NCBI GenBank assembly: GCA_965267435.1
Contig: OZ253960.1
Location: 5,642,001-5,706,000 of the forward strand
Length of the DNA stretch: 64,000 nt
Origin: JAWPMT01 sp965267435
GTDB lineage: Bacteria; Bacteroidota; Bacteroidia; Cytophagales; Cyclobacteriaceae
Direction: 5' to 3'
The notes beneath the pieces were generated by a model. That model saw only the letters and a program-made list of their open reading frames with translations, was not told the origin of the DNA and did not search any database. Made by a program: the position numbers and the translations under genes. This document shows, piece after piece, positions 17,672 through 25,625 of this stretch (positions are counted from its first letter, which is position 1; each line of letters starts with the position of its first letter).

Positions 17672-18160
17672 TTGAGCGACGACTTCTACCGATCTCAGAT
17701 ATTGCCTTATGCAGCCATCATTATCAAGATCTGCCGGGCTTACAGTGATTCTGAGGAGGACTTTGAGGATTACTACCAGGAGGTGTGCCTCCAGATCTGG
17801 CGATCCAGGGACAATTTTCGTGGTGACGCCGACTGGTCTACGTGGATCTACCGATTATCTCTGAATGTCTGCCTAACGCTGTTGAAGAAGCGCAAGAGAT
17901 CGGCTGAGACGCGAGATGGACAACTCCCGGACATGAGCCAGGAGACGCAGGGAGCTTTTTCTGACGAGGACCTGGATCTCTTGTATCAGGCGATTCGCTC
18001 ATTGTCGGAAGTGGACAGGGCGGTGATTTTGCTGCACCTGGAGGAGAAGTCGTATGCTGAGATCGCCGAAATCATGGGCACCAACGCCAACAACATTGGC
18101 GTACGCATCAAACGAATTAAGGACAAACTGAAAAAGAAACTCGATGGAAAGATCTATTGA
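17672..18160 (+). CDS. ECF RNA polymerase sigma factor
   Basis: 162 residues if the TTG at 17672 is used (then SDDFYRSQILPYAAIIIKIC). Region 2 is clear (EDFEDYYQEVCLQIWRSRDNF, WIYRLSLNVCL), and so is region 4 (VDRAVILLHLEEKSYAEIAEIMG, helix-turn-helix, then IKRIKDKLKKKL). The frame is open far upstream across the divergent gene, but that part is not sigma-like. An ATG at 17644 begins a typical N-terminus (MATNQNKKA) in a different frame that would join this one by a one-base shift at the A-run 17662-17667. The downstream membrane-protein gene overlaps its last 17 bases. Confidence 0.85.
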   Translation: MSDDFYRSQILPYAAIIIKICRAYSDSEEDFEDYYQEVCLQIWRSRDNFRGDADWSTWIYRLSLNVCLTLLKKRKRSAETRDGQLPDMSQETQGAFSDEDLDLLYQAIRSLSEVDRAVILLHLEEKSYAEIAEIMGTNANNIGVRIKRIKDKLKKKLDGKIY

Positions 18161-18788
18161 AGCAATTTGGAAGGAGGGGTTCCTCAAGGAGGATCACCTG
18201 ACAGCGCGCAAGGTGGCAGATATTTACAATCGCAAGTCCACTCACCTGGTGGATCGTATGCACAGGATGTTCAAAGGCAATGCGATATTCCTTTACATCT
18301 TATTAGCGATCCACTTTTTGATGTTGTTGGTAGTTTTTCGACTACCTGTTCATGCGATTATTATGGGGTTGCTTTTCCTTCCTCTGATCACCTACGGACG
18401 TAAGCAGTTAAAACATTCTTTAGAGGTCGATAAGACGCATGATAGCTACCAATTTTTGCGGACCTTCAATGACTGGCTTCAGGGAGCCATCATAGGCTAC
18501 ACAAAAATCTACCGGTGGTTTTACCCTATCTACATTATCACTTTGGGCACCGCGGTTTGGATGGCGCCCATTACACAGCCCATTTGGGACAAGCTGATGA
18601 TGAAGTTTCCGGATCTATTTTGGATGGTGGGTGGGTTCCCCCTGAATTGGGCCATTGGCCTCGGAGTGTTGGCGCTACTGTCGTCGATCTTCGCTCCCAA
18701 GCTTTACGAATGGGATTTAAGGACTGTTTATGGTTCCGTCTTTGACAAGCTGGATGAGATGGTGACGGAGATGGAGGAGTTAAGGTAA
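18144..18788 (+). CDS. Membrane protein coupled to an ECF sigma factor, putative anti-sigma
   Basis: 214 residues. A soluble N-terminus of about 45 residues (KEGFLKEDHLTARKVADIYN...) is followed by TM pairs at about 50-88 and 125-195 and a charged C-terminal helix (DKLDEMVTEMEEL). It overlaps the sigma gene by 17 bases, the arrangement of sigma/anti-sigma pairs. No known anti-sigma domain is recognisable, so the role is inferred from context only. Confidence 0.7.
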   Translation: MERSIEAIWKEGFLKEDHLTARKVADIYNRKSTHLVDRMHRMFKGNAIFLYILLAIHFLMLLVVFRLPVHAIIMGLLFLPLITYGRKQLKHSLEVDKTHDSYQFLRTFNDWLQGAIIGYTKIYRWFYPIYIITLGTAVWMAPITQPIWDKLMMKFPDLFWMVGGFPLNWAIGLGVLALLSSIFAPKLYEWDLRTVYGSVFDKLDEMVTEMEELR

Positions 18789-18790
18789 AG

Positions 18791-18851
18791 GGGTGAAGTA
18801 CAGGCACTGGGACAGTTGAGGTGTAATGATTTTCTCAGCCTTACTTCACCC
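18791..18851. terminator. Bidirectional long-loop stem terminator
   Basis: GGGTGAAGTA (18791-18800) pairs perfectly with TACTTCACCC (18842-18851), with an inner AGGC/GCCT pairing (18802-18805 with 18838-18841), followed by TCTTTTCC. It sits between two convergent genes and may end both. Confidence 0.55.
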
Positions 18852-18862
18852 TCTTTTCCAGT

Positions 18863-20071
18863 TTAAATGTTGGGGATCATGTGTGAAGCGATTGTCAGCA
18901 GGATCAGCAGCCTGAAGACCATGTGCTTCCTGTAGCCAAAGAACAATCCTATCAGCACCACAAGGAATCCTAGTATAAAAACAGGATCAGTGGTGAGCGA
19001 GGCCAGCCACCCTTCAAACCACTGCAGCTTGATGCCGATTCGCAGGAGCGGATAAAATAGTAGCGCTGTACTTACAGCAGCCGGAACAAGCGTGCTACGT
19101 GACCTGTCGACGATCGCATACTTCGCCCACACGATGAGACTGAAGATGGCACCTGGCAAGTACGCCAGGTAGTGCCTTAAGACATAAGGTATATCTTGAC
19201 CCACAATGGGGATGACAAACATGATAAATGCAATCGAAGAGAAGATGAGGAGCAAGGTGTCACTTATCTTCTTTTGCCCGGTGTCCACGTAGTGCTTCCA
19301 GGTCATGGCATAGACATAGATCCCAGTAATCATGATAGCGAACATGAAGAAGAAAACACCGAGTCCCATGGCATAACCAAACAGCAAGTCCGAATAATTG
19401 AAGACAAGCCCAAATGCAATGAGGATCATGGCTGTTCTCTCAATAGCCCATTGATATTCCTCGAGGGTGCTAATGGCCATGTGTTGCTTGGCTTTAGTCC
19501 CTTGTGAATAGAAATACACAGCCAGCGCCGGAAATAGTACGCCCATGGATACGACGGAGGCATATAGTAGTTCGCCTGCTCCTGGTAGGTGCAAGATCTT
19601 AAAGCACAAACCGACGATCAGGACGACCACGGCAAACGTCACGCCGACGATGGCGTATTTTCCTTTGTGCGACGGGTGCGTGTAGATGGTGCGGTTGGAC
19701 CCGACGATCAATGTGATGCATGCGGATATCAGGAATGAAAAAAGGAGGAGCGCCGCACCCGGCAAGTGGAGCGACTTGAACACCGTCGCAACAACCAGTA
19801 GGGCGAGGGTGAAGACACCTGCAATACGTACAGGCTTCATTTTTTGATTGATCAGTTCCATTGTTTCGTTTTGTATGATTTTGAAGTGATTCTTGGGGAT
19901 TTGTTGCTTGATAGAAGACCAGGCTTGCTCGAAAGACATGCCCCGGTCCATGTGGCACTCGATGTCACAGAGTAGGTGATCGAGGAGCTCCGTTTCCAGG
20001 GAGTGAAAGGTCACACCCTGTCGCTCAAGCTCCAGCGAGATCTGATCGTAGTACTGCTTGTCTAAGCCCAC
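18863..20071 (-). CDS. Polytopic membrane protein with N-terminal HAAS-like domain, PadR-linked
   Basis: 402 residues with a GTG start. About 75 residues of soluble helical sequence with an acidic D-H-L-L-C-D-I-E-C-H core resemble the HAAS/permease-prefix domains often paired with PadR regulators. About ten TM segments follow. Two of them carry the near-identical motifs FKSLHLPGA and FKILHLPGA, which recall the F-K-x-x-H-x-P-G-A start of the T9SS motor protein GldL. Its start overlaps the PadR gene end by ten bases, so the regulator and this protein are co-translated. Probable PadR target and partner; actual role unknown. Confidence 0.7.
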   Translation of the reverse strand: MGLDKQYYDQISLELERQGVTFHSLETELLDHLLCDIECHMDRGMSFEQAWSSIKQQIPKNHFKIIQNETMELINQKMKPVRIAGVFTLALLVVATVFKSLHLPGAALLLFSFLISACITLIVGSNRTIYTHPSHKGKYAIVGVTFAVVVLIVGLCFKILHLPGAGELLYASVVSMGVLFPALAVYFYSQGTKAKQHMAISTLEEYQWAIERTAMILIAFGLVFNYSDLLFGYAMGLGVFFFMFAIMITGIYVYAMTWKHYVDTGQKKISDTLLLIFSSIAFIMFVIPIVGQDIPYVLRHYLAYLPGAIFSLIVWAKYAIVDRSRSTLVPAAVSTALLFYPLLRIGIKLQWFEGWLASLTTDPVFILGFLVVLIGLFFGYRKHMVFRLLILLTIASHMIPNI

Positions 20072-20418
20072 GCCACGCTGAAGTTAGTGGCAGCATTGGG
20101 GGACAGCACCTGCTTCATCAGCTCCAGAAATCGCTGCAACTCCGCCACCTTTTCATTGGCAGTTTCATTGCCGGACTTCGTCAGCGAGTAGTACTTGCGA
20201 ACGCGTCCGTCTACGATTTCGGAAGTTGTCACTAGCAGACCTTCGTGCTCCAGCTTATAGAGTATCGGATACAGGGCCCCGTAGGTGAGCTCAATTTCTC
20301 CGGAGGACAGTTCCTTCACTCGTTGGCTGATCTCATATCCGTACATCTTGTCTTTCTCTGACAACAGCTTCAGGACGATCGTTTTGATGGTTCCCTTGAT
20401 GTACTCTTTTGATTTCAT
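20062..20418 (-). CDS. PadR-family transcriptional regulator
   Basis: 118 residues. The winged-helix N-terminus is typical: IKTIVLKLLSEKDKMYGYEISQRVKELS, then IELTYGALYPILYKLEHEGLL and a wing with GRVRKYYSLT. A C-terminal helix (NEKVAELQRFLELMKQVL) serves dimerisation. An AT-rich upstream stretch (20419-20455) with ATAACTAAATGT is a plausible autoregulatory operator. First gene of a two-gene operon. Confidence 0.9.
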   Translation of the reverse strand: MKSKEYIKGTIKTIVLKLLSEKDKMYGYEISQRVKELSSGEIELTYGALYPILYKLEHEGLLVTTSEIVDGRVRKYYSLTKSGNETANEKVAELQRFLELMKQVLSPNAATNFSVAWA

Positions 20419-20502
20419 AATATTTAATTTTCTTAAATATATAACTAAATGTAATTACGGCCAAACTTTGGAGAAGGTTACAATAAGGGATCAGGATTAC
20501 TC

Positions 20503-21624
20503 TTACGGTGCCAGCTGTCGATACAGCTCCATGATTGCCTGCGTCGTCTTCTCTTGAGAGAAGTGCTCAATGGCATATTGGTAGCCCGACTCGGTCACCT
20601 GTCTGCGATTTACCTCTAGCACCTCTGCCAGAGCTGTGGCCAGTAAGTCCACTTGATGAGGATCGACTAGCAAGGAGGAAGGGCCGGCAGCTTCCGGCAA
20701 GGAGGAAAGGTTGGAGGTGACTACCGGCACGCTCGATAGCAGTGCTTCCACTACTGGCAGCCCAAAGCCCTCGTACCAGCTGGGGTAGACAAAAGCCTTC
20801 GCGTCTGCGAAGACACTCCGCAAGGTGGCAATGTCCCTCACACCGGACAACCAAACTACCTTTTTCTCGAGCCCTAGTCGATTGGCAAGCGACTGCAGCC
20901 GTTTGAAGTATCGTCCCCCGTTGCCGATCATCACGAGCGCCGGCGCGTCAGTTCCCAGTAGCTTGTAAGCACGAATGAGGTTCAGCAGGTTTTTGCGAGG
21001 TGCAAAAGCTCCTACATAGAGCAAGTACTCCTCGGGTAATTGAAGTCGCTGCCTGGTTGCTACCATCTCACCAGGATGGACAGGCTTATAGTAGATGGGA
21101 TCACAGGACTGGTAGATCACATGGATCTTCTCCTCGGGCGTAGCTGGGTAAAACTCGAGGATATCCCGCTTCGTTTGCTCACTGATCGCAACGATGGCAT
21201 CGGCGTTCCCCAGGCTGTGACGCAGCTTGGCATCGTAGATGGCCCGATCCACAGCCCTATAGGTTTTTGGGTATCTCCGATGAATCAGGTCATGAATGGT
21301 GACCACTGACTTGATGCCGTACTTTTTCAAACCGACCGGAATTTCGTGGCTGAGTCCGTGATAGACTTGCGCTCCTCGCTTGACCAACTCGCTGACTACC
21401 CCGCGGCTCCTCCACAGTGGATGTATCCGGCGGCCTGGAGTTATGCACTGAAAAGGCTGTTCGAAAAAGGCTTTAGCAGCCTCAAGGTCTCCAGTCTTTG
21501 GAGTGCATAGGAGGTATTTGTTGTCTGGATAATATCGATACAGATTGCCGACGAGCGTTCGGCTGTAGTTGCCGAGGCCGGTGCTATTGTTAAAAAGTCG
21601 CTTTGCGTCGAAGCCGATTTTCAC
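20503..21624 (-). CDS. Glycosyltransferase family 4
   Basis: 373 residues with a GTG start. GT-B fold with N-terminal domain MKIGFDAKRLFNNSTGLGNYSR (first glycine loop), TIHDLIHRRYP, and C-terminal domain VGAFAPRKNLLNLIRAY and the donor-binding E-x7-E motif in YEGFGLPVVEALL. Retaining transferase using a nucleotide-sugar; the acceptor is unknown. The nearest neighbours are not a polysaccharide cluster. Confidence 0.9.
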   Translation of the reverse strand: MKIGFDAKRLFNNSTGLGNYSRTLVGNLYRYYPDNKYLLCTPKTGDLEAAKAFFEQPFQCITPGRRIHPLWRSRGVVSELVKRGAQVYHGLSHEIPVGLKKYGIKSVVTIHDLIHRRYPKTYRAVDRAIYDAKLRHSLGNADAIVAISEQTKRDILEFYPATPEEKIHVIYQSCDPIYYKPVHPGEMVATRQRLQLPEEYLLYVGAFAPRKNLLNLIRAYKLLGTDAPALVMIGNGGRYFKRLQSLANRLGLEKKVVWLSGVRDIATLRSVFADAKAFVYPSWYEGFGLPVVEALLSSVPVVTSNLSSLPEAAGPSSLLVDPHQVDLLATALAEVLEVNRRQVTESGYQYAIEHFSQEKTTQAIMELYRQLAP

Positions 21625-21944
21625 GTGGTTACTAACTCTTAAACAACGTAAGTTAAAGATGGAAACGGATCCTAAAATCCTTCATGCGATTAAGGTTGGT
21701 AACAATCCCCCTTGCCCCCTTTACCAAAGGGGGATTTCTACCTGATGACATTGACACTAAAATCAAAGGAAAGGCGCCTCAATGGGGAGAATTGGATATA
21801 CCACAATTTTGCAATCTTACCGCTTTGTACCAAATCTGGTGACAACGATCCCTTTCCGATTAGACTTAAAACCTGTGACCTATCTGATTACGGATTGAAT
21901 GATCTGGCCTATCTAATAACACTTCCTCGTATCTTTGCGGCCCT
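21625..21944. other. 320-base gene-free gap with nested hairpin
   Basis: No gene is seen between the glycosyltransferase start and the M16 peptidase. It holds a perfect stem AATCCCCCTT/AAGGGGGATT (21704-21713 with 21727-21736) that competes with an alternative stem CCCCCTTT/AAAGGGGG (21715-21722 with 21726-21733), followed on the + strand by TTTCTA. The M16 promoter box lies at the right end. Confidence 0.6.
21930..21937 (+). promoter_or_regulatory. -7 box TATCTTTG of the M16 peptidase gene
   Basis: A perfect TAnnTTTG match. Only seven bases separate it from the ATG at 21945, so the transcript would be leaderless or nearly so. Confidence 0.55.
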
Positions 21945-23180
21945 ATGGCAGAATACGGGTTGATAGCGTTGGAGAATGGCATACGACTGGTGCACCGGGA
22001 GATCACCAGCACCAAGATTGCCCATGTGGGGATCATGCTGGACATAGGCAGCCGTGATGAGCTACCTGGCGAAGAAGGAATCGCCCACTTCTGGGAGCAC
22101 ATGGCCTTCAAAGGCACCCACAAACGCAACTCTTTCCACATCCTTAATCGCCTGGAATCTGTCGGCGGCGAACTCAACGCTTACACGACCAAAGAGAAGA
22201 TATGCTTTCATGCGTCGGTTCTCCAAGAGCATCTTGATCGGGCTCTGGAGTTGCTAGCTGACATCACCTTCAACAGCATATTCCCCAAGCATCAGATCGA
22301 ACGTGAAAAGATGGTGATCCTCGAAGAGATGGCCATGTACCGCGATACGCCCGAGGATGCAATTGCAGACGAGTTCGATGAAATTGTCTTTGCAGGGCAC
22401 CCCCTGGGTGTCAATATCCTGGGGACAGAGCGCAGCGTGCCAGCACTCACCCAAGAACACTTTATTCGATTCATTCAGCGTAATCTGAATACCACGAAGA
22501 TTGTCGTTTCGGCTGTTGGCAATTTCAACATCAAGAAGTTTGAGCGGATAGCGCGCAAGTATCTTACCGCTGTTCCGTACAAGAACCACACGCCGGAGCG
22601 GACTCCTTTTCAGACGAACGGGGTACATAAAAAGTCGATTGAAAAGCCAATTTCGCAAGTACATGTTGCCCTGGGCAATACGGCTTACCCAATTGGCGAT
22701 GAACGTCGCATTCCGCTCTTTATGCTGACTAACATCCTCGGTGGGCCTTACATGAACTCCAAGTTGAACCTCGCACTGCGAGAGAAGAATGGCCTGGTCT
22801 ATGGTGTCGATGCCAACTACAGTGCCTATAAGGACACCGGGTTGTTCTCCATCTTCTTTGCCACGGATCCTCGCAACCTCAAAAGGAGCCTGCGACTGGT
22901 CTTGAAGGAAATTAAGGCGCTGTGCAATTTGGAGATGAGTCCTACGGCGCTTCACCGCGCGAAACAGCAGATCAAAGGACATCTGGCGATGTCGGAGGAA
23001 AATAACAATGCCATGATGCTAATGATGGCGAAAAGTATGTTGGATCTTGACAGGGTGCCTTCCCTGACGGCGGTCTTCGACCGTATCGATGGTCTTCAGT
23101 CTGGCGAACTGCAAGAGATTGCCAGGGACATACTCGATCATGAGTTGAGCTCGCTGATCTTCGAGCCCTCTGTGGGTTGA
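21945..23180 (+). CDS. M16 family zinc metallopeptidase
   Basis: 411 residues. The inverted zinc motif HFWEH (His48, Glu51, His52) is present with the distal ligand Glu128 in ILEEMAMYRD. The C-terminal half has the second M16 domain with the substrate-binding R/Y pair in LREKNGLVYGVDANYSAY. No signal peptide, so this is a cytoplasmic processing peptidase of the PqqL/YmxG kind. It begins directly behind a -7 box, and the transcript is predicted to have almost no 5' leader. Confidence 0.92.
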   Translation: MAEYGLIALENGIRLVHREITSTKIAHVGIMLDIGSRDELPGEEGIAHFWEHMAFKGTHKRNSFHILNRLESVGGELNAYTTKEKICFHASVLQEHLDRALELLADITFNSIFPKHQIEREKMVILEEMAMYRDTPEDAIADEFDEIVFAGHPLGVNILGTERSVPALTQEHFIRFIQRNLNTTKIVVSAVGNFNIKKFERIARKYLTAVPYKNHTPERTPFQTNGVHKKSIEKPISQVHVALGNTAYPIGDERRIPLFMLTNILGGPYMNSKLNLALREKNGLVYGVDANYSAYKDTGLFSIFFATDPRNLKRSLRLVLKEIKALCNLEMSPTALHRAKQQIKGHLAMSEENNNAMMLMMAKSMLDLDRVPSLTAVFDRIDGLQSGELQEIARDILDHELSSLIFEPSVG

Positions 23181-23196
23181 GATTTGGGGATTGAAT

Positions 23197-23384
23197 GCCG
23201 TTTACTTAAGACAACATTGAGTCGAAGCCGCCTCAAAAAGCACCCCTCTAGATGTCATCCCGACGAGGGAGGGATCTATTGACTTTTGAAAACGACAGTT
23301 CTACCACCATCAAAAGATCTTTCGTAACCTCAAGATGACTATGCTTTTAGAGGCGGCGGGCTCGACCTCGCTTAAGTAAACCGC
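23197..23384. mobile_element. 188-base palindromic MITE-like element
   Basis: The ends are inverted: left arm 23197-23242 and right arm 23342-23384 share GTTTACTTAAG perfectly at the tips and GCCGCCTC.AAAAGCA (15 of 16) at the inner side. Inside, GTCATC...ATCT (from 23254) pairs with AGAT...GATGAC (to 23339), resembling the widespread GTCATCCCGAC.GAGGGA.GGATCT repeat core. No coding frame is present. The element looks like a non-autonomous, foldback-type repeat inserted after the M16 gene. Target-site duplication was not evident. Confidence 0.6.
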
Positions 23385-23428
23385 ATTAATTGAGGATTTT
23401 TGATTGGAATTCAATCTAAAATCTGCAA

Positions 23429-24130
23429 TCAGAAATCATCAATCATTGCCATTCGCTTGAGGCAGAAATACTGATGGTTGCTGGCGCGTCCTGTCGAGGC
23501 CGTGAAACCCCAGATCACTTTCGTTTCACCTTCGAAGATCTCCTGGATCAGGTCGTGCTGCCCTTCGTAGACCACATCCCCATCGAGGAAGACACGCACC
23601 GTCTGATCGTCTTTGTCCCATCGGAAAATGAAGTTGTGCAGGTAGTTGTCCTCCAGGTCGTAGTTCTCGTCCTCCCCGTTCCAGTACTTCTCGTGCCAAC
23701 TGGAGCCGTTGGTCAGGAAGGCCACATGATCCGATGAGGGATCATTTTGCCGCCAGTTTTGATAGGTATCAAACTCCACGGCGATGGATGGGTCAATCGA
23801 ATTCCCGGGATAGGCGGCATTCCAGCGGCCATAGCCCATGCACTCTCCCCACGTCCCAAAGGCGTCAAAGCCCCTGATGTCATTGTGAATGACGAACGTG
23901 ATACCATCAGCACCCTCTTCTTTATCACCCAGATAGAGGTCAAAGTCGATTTCGAAATCGCGACTAAGGTCCAGTTTCTCTGTGTTGTATGCGAGCCCTT
24001 CGCTGTAGGGCACATCTGGTGTAAGTTGAATGCACCCGTTGCCCATTCTCAGCGCGGTACCCAACATCACATACTGCGCGGTGGCAGCGTAGCATACAAA
24101 TCCTGCAAGGATTGTGAAGAGCATTTTCAT
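23429..24130 (-). CDS. Secreted L-type (legume-like) lectin domain protein
   Basis: 233 residues. Signal peptide MKMLFTILAGFVCYAATA, cleaved before QYVML. The mature protein is one concanavalin-A-like sandwich: IQLTPDVPYSEGLAYNTEKLDL, FEIDFDLYLGDKEEGADGITFVIH, a metal/sugar loop with IAVEFDTYQNW and a following D-H-V-A-F, then FIFRWDKDDQTVRVFLDGD and VIWGFTASTG. The metal-ligand pattern (E-F-D-T, D-H) is preserved, so sugar binding is plausible. No T9SS tail. Gene stands alone. Confidence 0.8.
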   Translation of the reverse strand: MKMLFTILAGFVCYAATAQYVMLGTALRMGNGCIQLTPDVPYSEGLAYNTEKLDLSRDFEIDFDLYLGDKEEGADGITFVIHNDIRGFDAFGTWGECMGYGRWNAAYPGNSIDPSIAVEFDTYQNWRQNDPSSDHVAFLTNGSSWHEKYWNGEDENYDLEDNYLHNFIFRWDKDDQTVRVFLDGDVVYEGQHDLIQEIFEGETKVIWGFTASTGRASNHQYFCLKRMAMIDDF

Positions 24131-24403
24131 GGTGAGGCTTTTTGTGTGATATATAAGTTAGCCAAATAGGGCGGGTTTTGTTTCGAAATACTTCGGGTTT
24201 TTTGACGAACTGTGGCCCTAAGGTGTCTTGAGCTTCGAGGGCCTCAGCATGACACCGCCTAATTGTGGCGTAAACCCTGAGCCTCCCTGCCGGTAGGCAG
24301 GCCTGCCTGTTGGCATACAGGGTACTCGAAGGGTCGACGAGGCAGATGCCGTCAATAAGTGGACTCTCTCAAAGAACACTGGCTCTGGAGATGCCCCTTG
24401 CAA

Positions 24404-24559
24404 CCTAGACCCGATGGAGGTGATATCCGGCGTAGGAATTTTGAGTTTTGAGAGTTTTGAATTCACTGCTCTGGGTGAAATCATCTCGTGATAGACTCAA
24501 AACTCAAAACTCAGAATTGGCGGTAGCCTGCGCGGCCGAGATAAAGCCGACAGCGGGAC
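24404..24559 (+). repeat. CCTAGACCCGATGG...GACAGCGGGAC structured element, copy 1
   Basis: Starts CCTAGACCCGATGG and ends GCGCGGCCGAG....GCCGACAGCGGGAC; CCCG near the start can pair with CGGG at the end. The centre carries a long extra stem built of TTTTGAGTTTTGAG (from 24439) and CTCAAAACTCAAAA (from 24495). A shorter copy with the same borders lies at 55463-55537. Similar elements are abundant in Bacteroidota as I recall; whether they are RNA genes or repeats is unsettled. Confidence 0.45.
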
Positions 24560-24726
24560 GATCTTCTGATCCTTGGGCACTGATCTTTCTCTCCAACATG
24601 AGGCTGTTCTTTGTTCCTTGTTCTTTGACCAATTCAGACAAATAGTCAAGAGCCGATGAACCAAGAACCATGATCCACGATCAAAGAACAAAAGTTTACG
24701 AACAGTGAACAAACGACCAAAAACTA

Positions 24727-24734
24727 TAGTTTTG
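24727..24734 (+). promoter_or_regulatory. -7 box TAGTTTTG of fabG
   Basis: A perfect TAnnTTTG match 21 bases before the fabG ATG. No well-spaced TTTG -33 element was found. Confidence 0.5.
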
Positions 24735-24755
24735 CGGGAAATTTGAGACTGAATC

Positions 24756-25502
24756 ATGAAACTACTTGACGGGAAGAATGCGCTGGTCACTGGAGCATCT
24801 AAAGGTATCGGCCGGTCCGTGGCATTGAAATTTGCAGAGCAGGGCGCCAACGTTGCATTTACATATCTATCGAGCGTTGAAAAGGGAGAGGCCCTGGTGG
24901 CGGAGTTGGAATCGCACGGGGTGAAGGCCAAAGGCTACCGCTCGGACGCATCGGACTTTGCAGCTGCGCAGGAGCTGATCGATGGTATGGTCGCCGACTT
25001 TGGCTCGCTGGATATCCTCGTCAATAACGCCGGCATCACCCGCGACAACCTACTGATGCGGATGTCGGAGGAGCACTGGGATGAGATCATGAACGTCAAC
25101 CTGAAGTCGTGCTTCAACACGGTAAAGGCTTCGGCTCGCACGCTGATGAAGCAGCGCTCCGGCTCGATCATCAACATGTCTTCGGTAGTGGGACTGAAAG
25201 GCAACCCTGGCCAGGCCAATTATGCCGCGTCCAAGGCTGGGATCGTAGGATTTACGAAATCTGTTGCCCTGGAGCTCGGTTCCCGAGGCGTGCGTAGCAA
25301 TGTGATCGCCCCTGGATTCATCGAGACGGAGATGACGGATCAGCTGGATGAGAAGGTGGTACAGACGTGGCGTGACGCGATTCCCTTGAAGCGAGGAGGT
25401 TCTCCTGATGATGTAGCCGATGCCTGCGTTTTTCTGGCTTCAGATATGTCTTCTTATATCACTGGCCAGGTATTGCAGGTGGACGGAGGTATGCTTACCT
25501 AA
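24756..25502 (+). CDS. fabG: 3-oxoacyl-[ACP] reductase
   Basis: 248 residues, classical short-chain dehydrogenase. NADPH loop VTGASKGIGR at 11-20, NNAGITRD at 90-97, catalytic Ser143, Tyr156 and Lys160 (SSVVG...YAASK), and the C-terminal ITGQVLQVDGGM. Reduces 3-oxoacyl-ACP in fatty-acid elongation. It stands alone here, not in a fab cluster, so a housekeeping FabG or a paralogue acting on related acyl substrates are both possible. Confidence 0.9.
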   Translation: MKLLDGKNALVTGASKGIGRSVALKFAEQGANVAFTYLSSVEKGEALVAELESHGVKAKGYRSDASDFAAAQELIDGMVADFGSLDILVNNAGITRDNLLMRMSEEHWDEIMNVNLKSCFNTVKASARTLMKQRSGSIINMSSVVGLKGNPGQANYAASKAGIVGFTKSVALELGSRGVRSNVIAPGFIETEMTDQLDEKVVQTWRDAIPLKRGGSPDDVADACVFLASDMSSYITGQVLQVDGGMLT

Positions 25503-25625
25503 GCAATCGTTATCTTCGCCCGTATAGGATCGCATACAACCGGCCAGGAATACGTGGCAACGGGTTCGATGTGATTTCGTAGACTTTGGCAGTGTCAACC
25601 ACAAAAATGAGCATAAGGGCGATTC

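Larger units (their letters stand above)
24131..24755. other. 625-base gene-free region rich in inverted repeats
   Basis: No gene is seen. It holds a TAGACCCGATGG...GACAGCGGGA element (24404-24559), a foldback of GAGTTTTGAG-type sequence inside it, and a further inverted repeat TTGTTCTTTGA (24618-24628) / TCAAAGAACAA (24681-24691). The -7 box of fabG ends it. Confidence 0.6.

Noticed and set aside
22254..22982. 242-codon open frame on the minus strand
   Set aside because: Shadow of the M16 peptidase gene with its intact zinc motif.
24618..24691. Inverted repeat TTGTTCTTTGA / TCAAAGAACAA with 52-base loop
   Set aside because: Low-complexity T/A-rich arms, no link to a start codon or terminator; not distinguishable from chance.
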